From the NCBI RefSeq assembly GCF_020982545.1, contig NZ_JAJKLK010000022.1, forward strand, positions 248,001 through 312,000: 64,000 bases of DNA. Direction: 5' to 3'. Origin of the DNA: Streptomyces sp. MNU76. Lineage in GTDB: Bacteria; Actinomycetota; Actinomycetes; Streptomycetales; Streptomycetaceae. Every line of letters begins with the position of its first letter. Position 1 is the first letter of the stretch. The notes under the pieces were generated by a model. The model was not told the DNA's origin, made no database searches, and saw nothing but the letters and a program-made list of their open reading frames with translations. Both the position numbers and the translations under genes were made by a program. Below, piece by piece: positions 9,186-17,514 of this stretch.

Positions 9186-10205
9186 CGCGTTGACCGATGT
9201 GTTCGGCCTGCGGGTCGGGCACGCGACCCGGGTCGGCGGGGGCTGGCTGACCGGTACCACGGTCGTGCTGGCTCCGGAGGGCGGCGTGGTCGCGGCCGTG
9301 GATGTGCGCGGCGGCGGGCCCGGCACGAAGGAGACGGACGCGCTCGATCCGCGCAACCTGGTGCAGAAGGTCGAGGCGGTGGTGCTGACCGGCGGCAGCG
9401 CGTACGGGCTGGACTCCGCGTCGGGGGTGATGGCCTGGTTGGAGGAGCGCGGACGGGGCGTGCGGGTGGGCCGTGAACCGGCGCACGTGGTGCCGGTCGT
9501 GCCGGCCGCCTGTGTCTTCGACCTGGGCCGGGGCGGCGACTTCAAGGCGAGACCTGATGCCGCCCTCGGCCGGGCCGCGGTCGAGGCGGCGGACGCGAGC
9601 GGGCCCGGCGCCCCGGTGGCGGAGGGATGTGTGGGGCCGGGACGGGGGCGACGGTCGGGCTGCTCAAGGGCGGCATCGGCACGGCGAGCACCGTGCTGGA
9701 CTCGGGGATCACGGTGGCCGCGCTGGTGGTGGCCAACGCGGCGGGATCGGTGACGGACCCGGAGACGGGGGTGCTGTACGGGGAGCTGTTCCAAGGGCGT
9801 GCGAGGTATCCGGCGCCGGAGGCGCACGGGAGAGCGCGTCGCCGCCTGGTCGAGGCCGCCGCGAAGAGTCCCCCTCCCCCGATGAACACCACGCTGGCCG
9901 TGGTCGCCACCGACGCCGACCTGAGCCGCGCCCAGGCCCAGAAGCTGGCCGGCACGGCACACGACGGCATCGCCCGCGCCGTACGCCCCGTGCACCTGCT
10001 CAACGACGGGGACACCGTGTTCACCCTGGCGACAGGCGTGCGCCCGTTGCCACCCGAGGCCGGCCCCCTCGCCCTGAACGAACTCCTGTCGACAGGAGCC
10101 GACTTGGTGACCCGAGCGATCGTACGAGCGGCACGTGCGGCCGAGTCGGTGACGGGCCCGGGCGGAGTGTGGCCGTCGTACGGGGAGTTGTACGGGAGGG
10201 GTTGA
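9175..10205 (+). pseudogene. P1-family (DmpA/S58-like) peptidase, split by one-base frameshift
   Basis: Members of this family are self-cleaving N-terminal nucleophile aminopeptidases. The first frame (9175-about 9636) encodes the N-terminal part with LRVGHATR and LTGGSAYGLDSASGV. The second frame (from about 9627) continues GAGTGATVG and includes NTTLAVVATDAD, where the Asn-Thr pair is the expected self-cleavage site and Thr nucleophile. The two parts join if one G is added to the GGGG at 9633-9636, giving GCVGAGTGATVG and a normal protein of about 343 residues. All family motifs are present on both sides, so this is either a very recent mutation or a consensus error. The ATG overlaps the end of the LtrA gene by 11 bases. 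Confidence 0.8.
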
Positions 10206-10428
10206 GGGGCGAGGGCGGGAGGAGTCGAGAAGCGGGGTGGGGGGGGGAGGGCCCCGGGGATTGCGGAGGCCGGTGGTTGCCGTCTGGCCGTAGGCGATTG
10301 TCCCGGTTCTGTCACGTGGTGCCCCGAGAAGGCAACGGGGGGAACCCGCTCGGCCGCCGCTCGCTCTATGTCCACGTACCGGAGCGGATGACGTGGATCG
10401 CCTAGAAGCGAAGAAGCTGGAGCAGATC

Positions 10429-11646
10429 GTGACAAGGCCGAAGATTGCTGTACGGCGGGCACTGGGGACCTGTGCCGTGCTGGTGGTCGGTGCGCTGACC
10501 CTCACCGGTTGTGGCGGGGACGCCCAGGCGGACAACAAGAGTGGTGGCAAGGGGACTTCGGCCGAGGACACGTCGGCGCGGATCACGATCTCCGCGAAGG
10601 ACGGTTCGACGGGCGCGTCCATCAATGCGACCGGCGTGAAGGTCAGCGGCGGCAAGCTGACCGACGTGAAGATGACCGTCGCGGAGGGCGGCGCGGCCGT
10701 GCCGGGCGAGATATCGGCGGACGGGCGGTCCTGGAAGCCGAAGGAGCAGTTGGAGCGCGGCACGAAGTACCGGATCTCGGCGGCGGCGAAGAACGCCGAC
10801 GGGAAGACGTCGGCGGCCAACTCGATCTTCACGACCGTGTCGACGGCCAACAGCTTCATCGGGACGTACACGCCGGACAACGGCACCACGGTCGGGGTGG
10901 GGATGCCGGTGTCGTTCACCTTCGACAAGGCGATCACGGACCGCAAGGCCGTGCAGTCGCACATCACGGTGAAGTCGAGCAGCGGGCAGGAGGTGGTGGG
11001 GCACTGGTTCGGGGCGCAGCGGCTCGACTTCCGGCCCGAGGAGTACTGGAAGGCCGGTTCCAAGGTCACGATGAAGATCGACCTGGACGGCGTGGAGGGC
11101 GCGAACGGGCTCTACGGGGTGCAGGACAAGACCGTCACGTTCACGGTCGGCCGGTCGCAGGTGTCCACGGTCGACGTGAACACCCAGACCATGACGGTGG
11201 TGCGGGACGGAAAGACGATCAAGACCGTGCCGATCTCGGCCGGCGCCGCGGCGACCCCGACGTACAACGGTCAGATGGTGATCTCGGAGAAGTTCCGGCA
11301 GACGCGGATGAACGGGTCGACGGTGGGCTTCGGCGGTGAGTACGACATCTCGGACGTGCCGAACGCGATGCGGCTGACGACGTCGGGCACCTTCGTCCAC
11401 GGCAACTACTGGTACAACCAGGGCAACCCGCCGTTCGGGCGGCAGGGCACCAGCCACGGCTGCATCGGTCTCGCGGACGCCCGGGGCGCGAGCAGTGACA
11501 CGCTCGGCAAGTGGTTCTTCGACAGCTCGCTCATCGGGGACGTGGTGACGGTGAAGAACTCCCCCGACAAGACGGTCGCGCCGGACAACGGCCTCAACGG
11601 CTGGAACATGCCGTGGAGCGAGTGGACGGCGGGGGCCGCCATCTGA
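10429..11646 (+). CDS. Lipoprotein L,D-transpeptidase
   Basis: A cell-wall enzyme that makes 3-3 cross-links in peptidoglycan or exchanges the terminal D-amino acid. The 405-residue product begins at GTG 10429 after GGAGCA and has a lipoprotein signal peptide: basic RPKIAVRR, hydrophobic core, then lipobox LTGC with the lipidated Cys near residue 29. A linker and two Ig-like domains (about residues 50-235) follow, as in the LdtMt2-like group. The YkuD catalytic domain holds the conserved HGNYW and SHGCIGL, with the active-site Cys in SHGC. An in-frame GTG at 10393 is possible but would spoil the signal peptide. A strong hairpin follows the stop. It is anchored on the outer face of the membrane. 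Confidence 0.93.
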   Translation: MTRPKIAVRRALGTCAVLVVGALTLTGCGGDAQADNKSGGKGTSAEDTSARITISAKDGSTGASINATGVKVSGGKLTDVKMTVAEGGAAVPGEISADGRSWKPKEQLERGTKYRISAAAKNADGKTSAANSIFTTVSTANSFIGTYTPDNGTTVGVGMPVSFTFDKAITDRKAVQSHITVKSSSGQEVVGHWFGAQRLDFRPEEYWKAGSKVTMKIDLDGVEGANGLYGVQDKTVTFTVGRSQVSTVDVNTQTMTVVRDGKTIKTVPISAGAAATPTYNGQMVISEKFRQTRMNGSTVGFGGEYDISDVPNAMRLTTSGTFVHGNYWYNQGNPPFGRQGTSHGCIGLADARGASSDTLGKWFFDSSLIGDVVTVKNSPDKTVAPDNGLNGWNMPWSEWTAGAAI

Positions 11647-11671
11647 CCACGTCTTTCCGGTAGTTCGTCGG

Positions 11672-11696
11672 GCCGCGCGGGAACCAACCGCGCGGC
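11672..11696 (+). terminator. Hairpin after the L,D-transpeptidase gene
   Basis: A perfect 9-bp GC stem (11672-11680 with 11688-11696) with a 7-base loop lies 26 bases after the transpeptidase stop. There is no U tract, as is usual for Streptomyces terminators. Confidence 0.6.
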
Positions 11697-11803
11697 TCCG
11701 GCGTTTTACGGGCGTACGTTTTCTCGGTTCCCGGACATGATGTCCGACCGAGGGGCTACGGTATGCACCCACAAGGTGACATGCAGCAACGCCGGGAGAA
11801 GCC

Positions 11804-12562
11804 TTGAGCGTTCCGTACGAGACGGCAGCGTACGAGCCACCCGAGTCGCCCGAGTCTCCTGAGGAGCACCTCGCGCGACTCCTCGGCCGCGCCCTGAACT
11901 CCTTCGAGCTGCCCGACGAGACCATACGGCAGCTCGACTGCGCCCTCGCGCACGACAGCTCGCTGCACTCCGCGCACTACAGTTCGGGGCTGCATCGGGC
12001 GACGTACCGGCACACCTGGCTGCTCGCCGACGGTTCGGCCGTCACCCTGTGGGAGCTGGTGCACAACACGGTGCCGGGCAGTGACACCCAGCACGAGGTG
12101 TACACGGACGACGAGGAGCTGCGGGCCGCCACCGCGCGGCTGCCGCTGCCGCCGGACGCCCCCGACTTCGAGCTGCCCGTCACGGTGGAGCTGGCGGCGT
12201 TCCCCGAGCCGCGCCACGCGTACGTGCCGGATGATTCGGCGGATCACGCCCGCCGGCTGCTGCGGCGCGCGGAGAACCCGGATCCTCCCGGGGACGAGCT
12301 GGCCACTCTGCTGCTGCGGACCGCGTTCGCGCACGAGATCACCCAGGCGTTCGGCCGCCCGCACCGTCCCGCGCGCCGAGGTCGGCCTGGTCTCAGTTTC
12401 TCGCTCTACGAGCACGCCTTCCTGCTCACCGACGGGCAGGAGATCTCCCTCTGGGAGGTCGAGCACACGGCCACTCCGGACGGCCGTCACATGTGCGAGG
12501 TGTACGTCTCGGAGGACGCGGCCCGGGACGCGATGGAGCGCCGCGCGGGGACGCTCGGCTAG
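11804..12562 (+). CDS. DUF6227-like conserved Streptomyces protein
   Basis: A soluble 252-residue protein of unknown function that I recognise as a DUF6227-type Streptomyces protein. It contains two similar halves: HRATYRHTWLLADGSAVTLWELVHN in the first and LYEHAFLLTDGQEISLWEVEHT in the second share the pattern Y-x-H-x-(F/W)-L-L-x-DG-x-x-(I/V)-(S/T)-LWE, so it is an internal duplication. It starts at TTG 11804, four bases after GGGAGAA; no better start is seen. It is acidic, with no membrane segment or signal. It lies between the L,D-transpeptidase and a convergent small membrane-protein gene. Confidence 0.75.
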   Translation: MSVPYETAAYEPPESPESPEEHLARLLGRALNSFELPDETIRQLDCALAHDSSLHSAHYSSGLHRATYRHTWLLADGSAVTLWELVHNTVPGSDTQHEVYTDDEELRAATARLPLPPDAPDFELPVTVELAAFPEPRHAYVPDDSADHARRLLRRAENPDPPGDELATLLLRTAFAHEITQAFGRPHRPARRGRPGLSFSLYEHAFLLTDGQEISLWEVEHTATPDGRHMCEVYVSEDAARDAMERRAGTLG

Positions 12563-12594
12563 CCGACCGGGTCGGCCTCGCGGGAGCGGTGTGC

Positions 12595-12873
12595 TCAGGC
12601 CAGGCGGTCGTCGCTGAACTGACGGGCCAGGAACGCGAACGCGTCCTGTTCCGCCGGGGTCAGCTCCACGTGTTCCACGTGGGGGCCCTTGCGGAGCTGG
12701 TGGGGCAGTCCGCGCAGGCGCTGTCCGCGTCGGCGGGCCAGTTCGGCGAAGCGGCCTCGGTGGATGTCGCGGTCGCGGCGCAGTACGCGGACGAGCACGG
12801 CGACCCAGATGACCGCGGCGAGGGCGAGGGCGGTCCCGCCCATCAGCTGAAGTATCGACACGTGCTCAGGCAT
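12595..12873 (-). CDS. Small single-pass membrane protein
   Basis: A 92-residue protein with one membrane helix at about residues 8-30 (MGGTALALAAVIWVAVLVRVL) and a strongly basic cytoplasmic part containing RRDRDIHRGRFAELARRRGQRLRG. No catalytic motif or family is recognised. Third-position GC bias supports the frame. It is convergent with the DUF6227-like gene. Confidence 0.6.
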   Translation of the reverse strand: MPEHVSILQLMGGTALALAAVIWVAVLVRVLRRDRDIHRGRFAELARRRGQRLRGLPHQLRKGPHVEHVELTPAEQDAFAFLARQFSDDRLA

Positions 12874-12996
12874 GCCGTCCAGTAGACACCACCGGATGGG
12901 ACTTTGAGCCCGGACCGTGACGTATCTCGCAGGTACGGCTTACACGTCACACAGGTTGTAAAGGATCTCAAAGGGGCGCACGGGGCAGAAACACGA

Positions 12997-13036
12997 ACGG
13001 CCGCGGCCCCCTCGCGTGGGAGGGGGCCGCGGCCGT
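12997..13036 (-). terminator. Terminator of the fructose operon
   Basis: A perfect 17-bp inverted repeat (12997-13013 with 13020-13036) with a 6-base loop begins 16 bases after the fruA stop codon. It is the strongest hairpin in this part of the window and fits a terminator for the fruR-fruK-fruA transcript. Confidence 0.8.
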
Positions 13037-13051
13037 CGTACGGTCCCGGGT

Positions 13052-15192
13052 TCAGGCCGCGACCGGTTCCTTCGTCTCCGCGGTGGCGGCGGGGGCGGAC
13101 TGCGGGGCCGCGCCCGGCTGGGTCTTGCGCATGCCCTTCAGGACGATGACCAGGCCGGCCGTGAGGGCCGTGCCGATCGCGATGGCGAGCAGGTAGAGGA
13201 ACGGCTTGCCGATCAGCGGGGTGACCCAGATGCCGCCGTGCGGGGCGCGCAGGGTCGAGCCGAAGGCCATGGCCAGCGCGCCGGTGACCGCGCCGCCCGC
13301 CATGGAGGCGGGGATCACGCGCAGCGGGTCGGCGGCGGCGAACGGGATCGCGCCCTCGGAGATGAACGAGGCGCCCAGCACCCAGGCCGCCTTGCCGTTC
13401 TCGCGCTCGGCGGTGGTGAACAGCTTCTTGCGGACGGTGGTGGCGAGGGCCATGCCCAGCGGCGGGACCATACCGGCCGCCATGACCGCCGCCATGATCT
13501 TCATCGCGGAGTCGCTGGGGTCCTGCACGGCGATACCGGCGGTGGCGAAGGCGTAGGCGACCTTGTTGACCGGGCCGCCGAGGTCGAAGCACATCATCAG
13601 GCCGAGGAGGACGCCGAGCAGGATCGCGTTGCTGCCGGAGAGGCCGCTGAGCCAGTCCGTCATGCCCTTCTGGGCCTCGGCGATGGGCTTGCCGATCACC
13701 ACCAGCATCAGGAAGCCGACGATCATCGAGGAGACGAGCGGGATGACGACCACCGGCATGATGCCGCGCAGCACCGGCGGGATCTTGATCCGCTGGATGG
13801 CGAGGACGACCCCGCCGGCGATCAGACCGGCGACCAGGCCGCCGAGGAAACCGGCGTTGATGTTGGCGGCGATCATGCCGCCGACGAAGCCGGGGACGAG
13901 TCCGGGCCGGTCCGCCATGCCGTAGGCGATGTATCCGGCGAGGACGGGGATCAGGAAGCCGAAGGCGACGGCGCCGATCTGGAACAGCAGGGCCGCCCAG
14001 CTGGTGACCTGCAGCCAGTCGAAGTGCTCGGTGACCGGCTTGGCGCTGTTGATCTCCCAGCCGCCGATCGCGAAGCCGAGGGCGATGAGCAGACCGCCCG
14101 CGGCGACGAACGGGACCATGTAGCTGACGCCGGACATCAGCCACTTGCGCAGCTTGGTGCCGTAGCCGTCGCCGGATTCGCCCGCGCGGTCGACGGGGGT
14201 GCCGCCGGGGCGGGCGGCGGTGACCTCGCCGCGTTCGGCCTTGCCGCGGACCTCGGAGATCAGTTCGGCGGGGCGGTTGATGCCCGCCTTCACCCCGACG
14301 TCGACGGTGGGCTTCCCGGCGAACCGGTCCTTCTCCCGTACGGGGACGTCGTGGGCGAAGATCACGCCGTCGGCGGCGGCGATGACGGCCGGGTCGAGAC
14401 GGGTGAAGCCGGCCGAGCCCTGGGGCTCTACGACGATCTCGACGTCACCGGCGTCGCGGCCCGCGTTCTCCAGCGACTCGGCGGCCATGTAGGTGTGGGC
14501 GATGCCGGTGGGGCAGGAGGTGACGGCGACGATTCGGAAGGGGCGGACCTCCTCGGCGGGGGCCGCCGCTTCGGGCGCCGCCGGGACTGTCGCGGCCGGG
14601 GTGGCCGGGGTAGCCGCTTCGGGGGTCGCCGGGGCCGGGGTCGTGCTGACCGCGGCGGCATCGGGGAGGCCGTTCCGCCCGACACCGCCGCGGAGTCTTC
14701 GGTGCCCGCGGTGCTCTTGCTGCCCTCGGCGCCTGCGGCGCTCTCGGCCGGGGCGTCGCCCCGGATCAGGGCGGCGGCGCGGGCGGCGTCGTCCACGGCG
14801 CGCAGCACGTCCGTGAACTCGGTGTTCATGAGCTGGCGGGCGAGGGAGGAGAGGATCGTCAGGTGCGCGTCGTCCGCGCCCGCCGGGGCGGCGATCAGGA
14901 AGATCAGGTCGGCAGGGCCGTCGGGTGCGCCGAAGTCGACGCCGGCCGCGCTGCGGCCGAAGGCGAGGGTCGGCTCGGTGACGTGCTCGCTGCGGCAGTG
15001 CGGGATGCCGATGCCGCCGTCGAGGCCGGTCGGCATCTGCGCCTCACGGGCCGCCACGTCGGCCAGGAAGCCGTCCAGGTCGGTGACCCGGCCCTGCGTC
15101 ACCATGCGCTCGGCGAGGGCACGCGCCGCCGCTTCCTTCGTATCGGCGGACAGGTCGAGGTCGACCAGGTCCGCGGTGATCATCTCGCTCAT
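13052..15192 (-). pseudogene. fruA: Fructose PTS permease EIIABC, split by one-base frameshift
   Basis: The protein imports fructose and phosphorylates it to fructose-1-phosphate using phosphate from HPr. The N-terminal part from ATG 15190-15192 (after AAGGAG) is an EIIA domain with the phospho-His in IPHCRSEHV, followed by an Ala/Ser-rich linker. The second frame encodes the EIIB domain (phospho-Cys in TSCPTGIAHTYMAAE) and a membrane EIIC domain with about eight to ten helices ending near 13052. The frames join if one C is added to a CCCC run (GGGG at 14663-14666 on the plus strand), giving about 713 residues, normal for Streptomyces FruA. All three phosphotransfer parts are intact, so a sequence error is as likely as a true null allele. 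Last gene of the fru operon. Confidence 0.88.
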
Positions 15193-15312
15193 CGCGGGCT
15201 CCTTCGCACGCGTATCGCCCGGGGCTGGGGTGGGCGGGGTGGGAACGGAAGTGTGGGGGCGGGGCCACGAGGGCCGACGGAGGGAGGGGAGGAGCGGGGC
15301 GGCGGGTAAGGC

Positions 15313-15497
15313 AAAACGAAGGTTCGTTCGCGTGCCGCCGCCGACGCCGCAAGCCTGGCGCCGACGCCGTCTCAGGCCGCCCGCTCGGGCGCACGCCGAG
15401 GGCCGCCGAAAACGAAGGTTCGTTCGCGGACCGCCGCCCACCCGGCCCGACCGCACCTCACCCGGGCCAACTCCCCCAAAACGAAGGTTCGTTCGCG
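15313..15497 (-). repeat. Three identical 20-bp direct repeats between fruK and fruA
   Basis: AAAACGAAGGTTCGTTCGCG occurs at 15313-15332, 15409-15428 and 15478-15497. Each copy contains CGAA-GG-TTCG, a short inverted repeat. Spacing between starts is 96 and 69 bases. They fill the otherwise gene-free 326-base gap between fruK and fruA. I noticed no other copy in the window. They may be binding sites for a regulator (FruR or another), processing sites or a dispersed repeat; none of this is shown. Confidence 0.75.
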
Positions 15498-15518
15498 GAC
15501 ACCCACTCCCGGCGCCCC

Positions 15519-16466
15519 TCATGACGCCGGCTCCCTCAGCACCCGGTCCGTGGGCACCTCCCGGGTCACCGTCACCGCCGCCGGGTCCAGGTCGGCGGGG
15601 GTGGGCATGACACTGCCCGGGAGTTGCACGGCCGCGGCGCCGTGGGCCACGGCCGAGGCGAGGGCCGTCGGGCCCTGGCCGCCGGCGATGAGGAAGCCGG
15701 CGAGGGAGGAGTCGCCGGCGCCGACGTTGCTGCGGACGGTGTCGACGCGGGCGGTGCCGTACCAGGAGCCGTCGGCGTCGACGAGGAGTTGGCCGTCGGC
15801 GCCGAGGCTGGCCAGTACCGCGGCGGCGCCCATCCCGCGGAGTTCCTCGGCGGCCTTGACGGCGTCGCCGACGGTGGTGAGAGGGCGGCCCACGGCTTCG
15901 GCGAGTTCCTCGGCGTTGGGCTTGACGACGTCGGGGCGTTCGCGGAGCGCGGCGAGGAGGGCCGGGCCGGAGGTGTCCAGAGCGATGCGGGCGCCGGCGG
16001 CGTGGGCGCGGGCGACGAGTTCGGCGTACCAGGAGGGGGCGAGGCCGCGCGGGAGGCTGCCGCAGCAGGCGATCCAGGAGGCGTCGGCGGACTGGGCGCG
16101 GACGGTCTCCAGGAGGAGTTCCTGTTCGGCGGCGGAGAGTTCCGGCCCGGGGGCGTTGATCTTCGTCAGGACGCCGTCGGCCTCGGCGAGGGCGATGTTG
16201 GAGCGGGTCGCCCCGGCGACCGCCACGCGGGCGACCTCGATGCCCTGTGCGTCGAGCAGGTCCGCGACGAGTGCGCCGGGCGCGCCGCCGAGGGGCAGTA
16301 CGGCCACGGTCCGGCGCCCGGCGGCGGCGACGGCTCGGGAGACGTTGACGCCCTTGCCGCCCGGGTCCATGCGTTCGCCGGTGGCCCGGATGACCTCGCC
16401 GCGGTCGAGGGAGGGGACCTCGTAGGTGCGGTCGAGGGAGGGGTTGGGGGTGACGGTGAGGATCAT
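15519..16466 (-). CDS. fruK: 1-phosphofructokinase
   Basis: A PfkB-family kinase that converts fructose-1-phosphate, made by FruA, to fructose-1,6-bisphosphate. The product has 315 residues. The N-terminal motif MDPGGKGVNVSRAVA and the C-terminal NVGAGDSSLAGFL (catalytic Asp in GAGDS) are the two PfkB signatures. The gene starts at ATG 16464-16466, overlapping the stop of fruR by four bases (ATGA), so translation is coupled. The position between the DeoR regulator and the fructose PTS gene makes fructose-1-phosphate the likely substrate rather than tagatose-6-phosphate. Confidence 0.93.
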   Translation of the reverse strand: MILTVTPNPSLDRTYEVPSLDRGEVIRATGERMDPGGKGVNVSRAVAAAGRRTVAVLPLGGAPGALVADLLDAQGIEVARVAVAGATRSNIALAEADGVLTKINAPGPELSAAEQELLLETVRAQSADASWIACCGSLPRGLAPSWYAELVARAHAAGARIALDTSGPALLAALRERPDVVKPNAEELAEAVGRPLTTVGDAVKAAEELRGMGAAAVLASLGADGQLLVDADGSWYGTARVDTVRSNVGAGDSSLAGFLIAGGQGPTALASAVAHGAAAVQLPGSVMPTPADLDPAAVTVTREVPTDRVLREPAS

Positions 16467-17326
16467 GAGCGGTGGTCCTTCCGGCCGTTGGCGCCGGAGC
16501 CGTCGGGGCCGCCCGAGCCGGCGGAGTTGCCCGAGCCGCCCGGGCCGCCGGTGGGTTCGGTGCCCGGGACGCGCAGCACTTCGGTGCCCTTGCGTTCGAT
16601 GGTGAGGGCGTCCTCGGGGCTCAGGCCGGAGTCGGTGATCAGCAGGTCCACGTCGCTCAGGTCACCGAAGCGGGCGAAGTGTTCCTGGCCGTGCTTGGAG
16701 GAGTCGGCGAGCAGCACCACGCGGCGGGCGGCGCTCACGGCCGCCCGTTTCACGGCGGCCTCGGCGAGGTCGGGGGTGGTCAGGCCGTGGTCGGCGGAGA
16801 AGCCGTTGGCGGCCACGAAGAGGACGTCGGCGCGGATCTCGCCGTAGGCGCGGAGCGCCCAGGCGTCGACGGCGGCACGTGTGCGGTGGCGGACGCGGCC
16901 GCCGACGAGGTGGAGCTGGATGCCGGGGTGGTCGGCGAGGCGGGCGGCGATCGGCAGGCTGTGCGTGACCGCGGTGAGCGTGGCCTCCAGGGGGATGGCG
17001 GCGGCGAGGCGCGCGATCGTCGTACCGGCGTCGAGGACGACGGTGCCGTCGTTCGGGAGTTCGACGAGGGCGGCCTGGGCGATGCGGTCCTTCTGGTCGG
17101 CCGCGGTGCTCTCGCGTTCGGCGAGGTCGGGCTCGAAGTCCAGGCGGCCGGCGGGGATCGCGCCACCGTGCACCCGCTGGACGAGGCCGGCGCGGTCGAG
17201 GGCCTTCAGGTCGCGGCGGATCGTCTCGGCCGTGACCTGGAACTCCTCCGCCAGCGACACCACGTCCACCCGGCCGCCGTCACGGGCGAGCCGGAGGATC
17301 TCCTGCTGCCGCTCCGGTGCATACAT
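16463..17326 (-). CDS. fruR: DeoR-family fructose operon regulator
   Basis: A DNA-binding repressor expected to respond to fructose-1-phosphate or a related sugar phosphate. The 287-residue protein has an N-terminal DeoR winged helix (RQQEILRLARDGGRV, then ETIRRDLKALDRAGLVQRVHGGA) and a DeoR-C sensor domain with VVLDAGTT and VLLADSSKHG. The last 25-30 residues are a Gly/Ser/Asn-rich tail not usual in DeoR proteins. It is the first gene of the operon and overlaps fruK by four bases, which implies autoregulation of the whole unit from a promoter upstream of 17326. Confidence 0.9.
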   Translation of the reverse strand: MYAPERQQEILRLARDGGRVDVVSLAEEFQVTAETIRRDLKALDRAGLVQRVHGGAIPAGRLDFEPDLAERESTAADQKDRIAQAALVELPNDGTVVLDAGTTIARLAAAIPLEATLTAVTHSLPIAARLADHPGIQLHLVGGRVRHRTRAAVDAWALRAYGEIRADVLFVAANGFSADHGLTTPDLAEAAVKRAAVSAARRVVLLADSSKHGQEHFARFGDLSDVDLLITDSGLSPEDALTIERKGTEVLRVPGTEPTGGPGGSGNSAGSGGPDGSGANGRKDHRS

Positions 17327-17456
17327 GCCCGTTCGCCTCCGACTGATGCCCGACTCTGTGGTTTCGCTCGGAGGCTACGCCTGGATTTCCAGAAAGTAAA
17401 CAGGTTCGGGCAACACTCGGACGACTCGGACATGATCGGGCGTGACACGGACGGCG

Positions 17457-17490
17457 AGGGGCCCCGCACCACATCGGGTGCGGGGCCCCT
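17457..17490 (-). terminator. Terminator between MFS gene and fruR
   Basis: A perfect 14-bp stem (17457-17470 with 17477-17490), loop ACATCG, starts 24 bases after the MFS stop codon and lies before the fruR promoter region. It should insulate the fru operon from the upstream MFS transcript. Confidence 0.8.
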
Positions 17491-17514
17491 CGCGTGCTCC
17501 TCGCGGGCACGTGT

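Noticed and set aside
7575..11069. A 1,164-codon open frame on the minus strand opposite LtrA, the P1 peptidase and the L,D-transpeptidase
   Set aside because: It lies opposite well-supported genes and its composition is that of an antisense GC-rich shadow; only its last 62 codons (7575-7763) look like a real small gene.
14660..14670. Programmed frameshifting in fruA
   Set aside because: No slippery heptamer, stop codon or conserved arrangement is seen, and four other genes show the same one-base loss, so an indel is simpler.
15193..15522. N-terminal extension of FruA carrying three RTNLRF motifs
   Set aside because: The frame is open, but a good ribosome binding site and the EIIA domain both start at 15192, and the repetition is fully explained by the DNA repeats spaced in multiples of three.
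13016..15610. An 864-codon plus-strand frame opposite fruA
   Set aside because: Shadow of fruA; Gly/Asp/Arg-rich without motifs.
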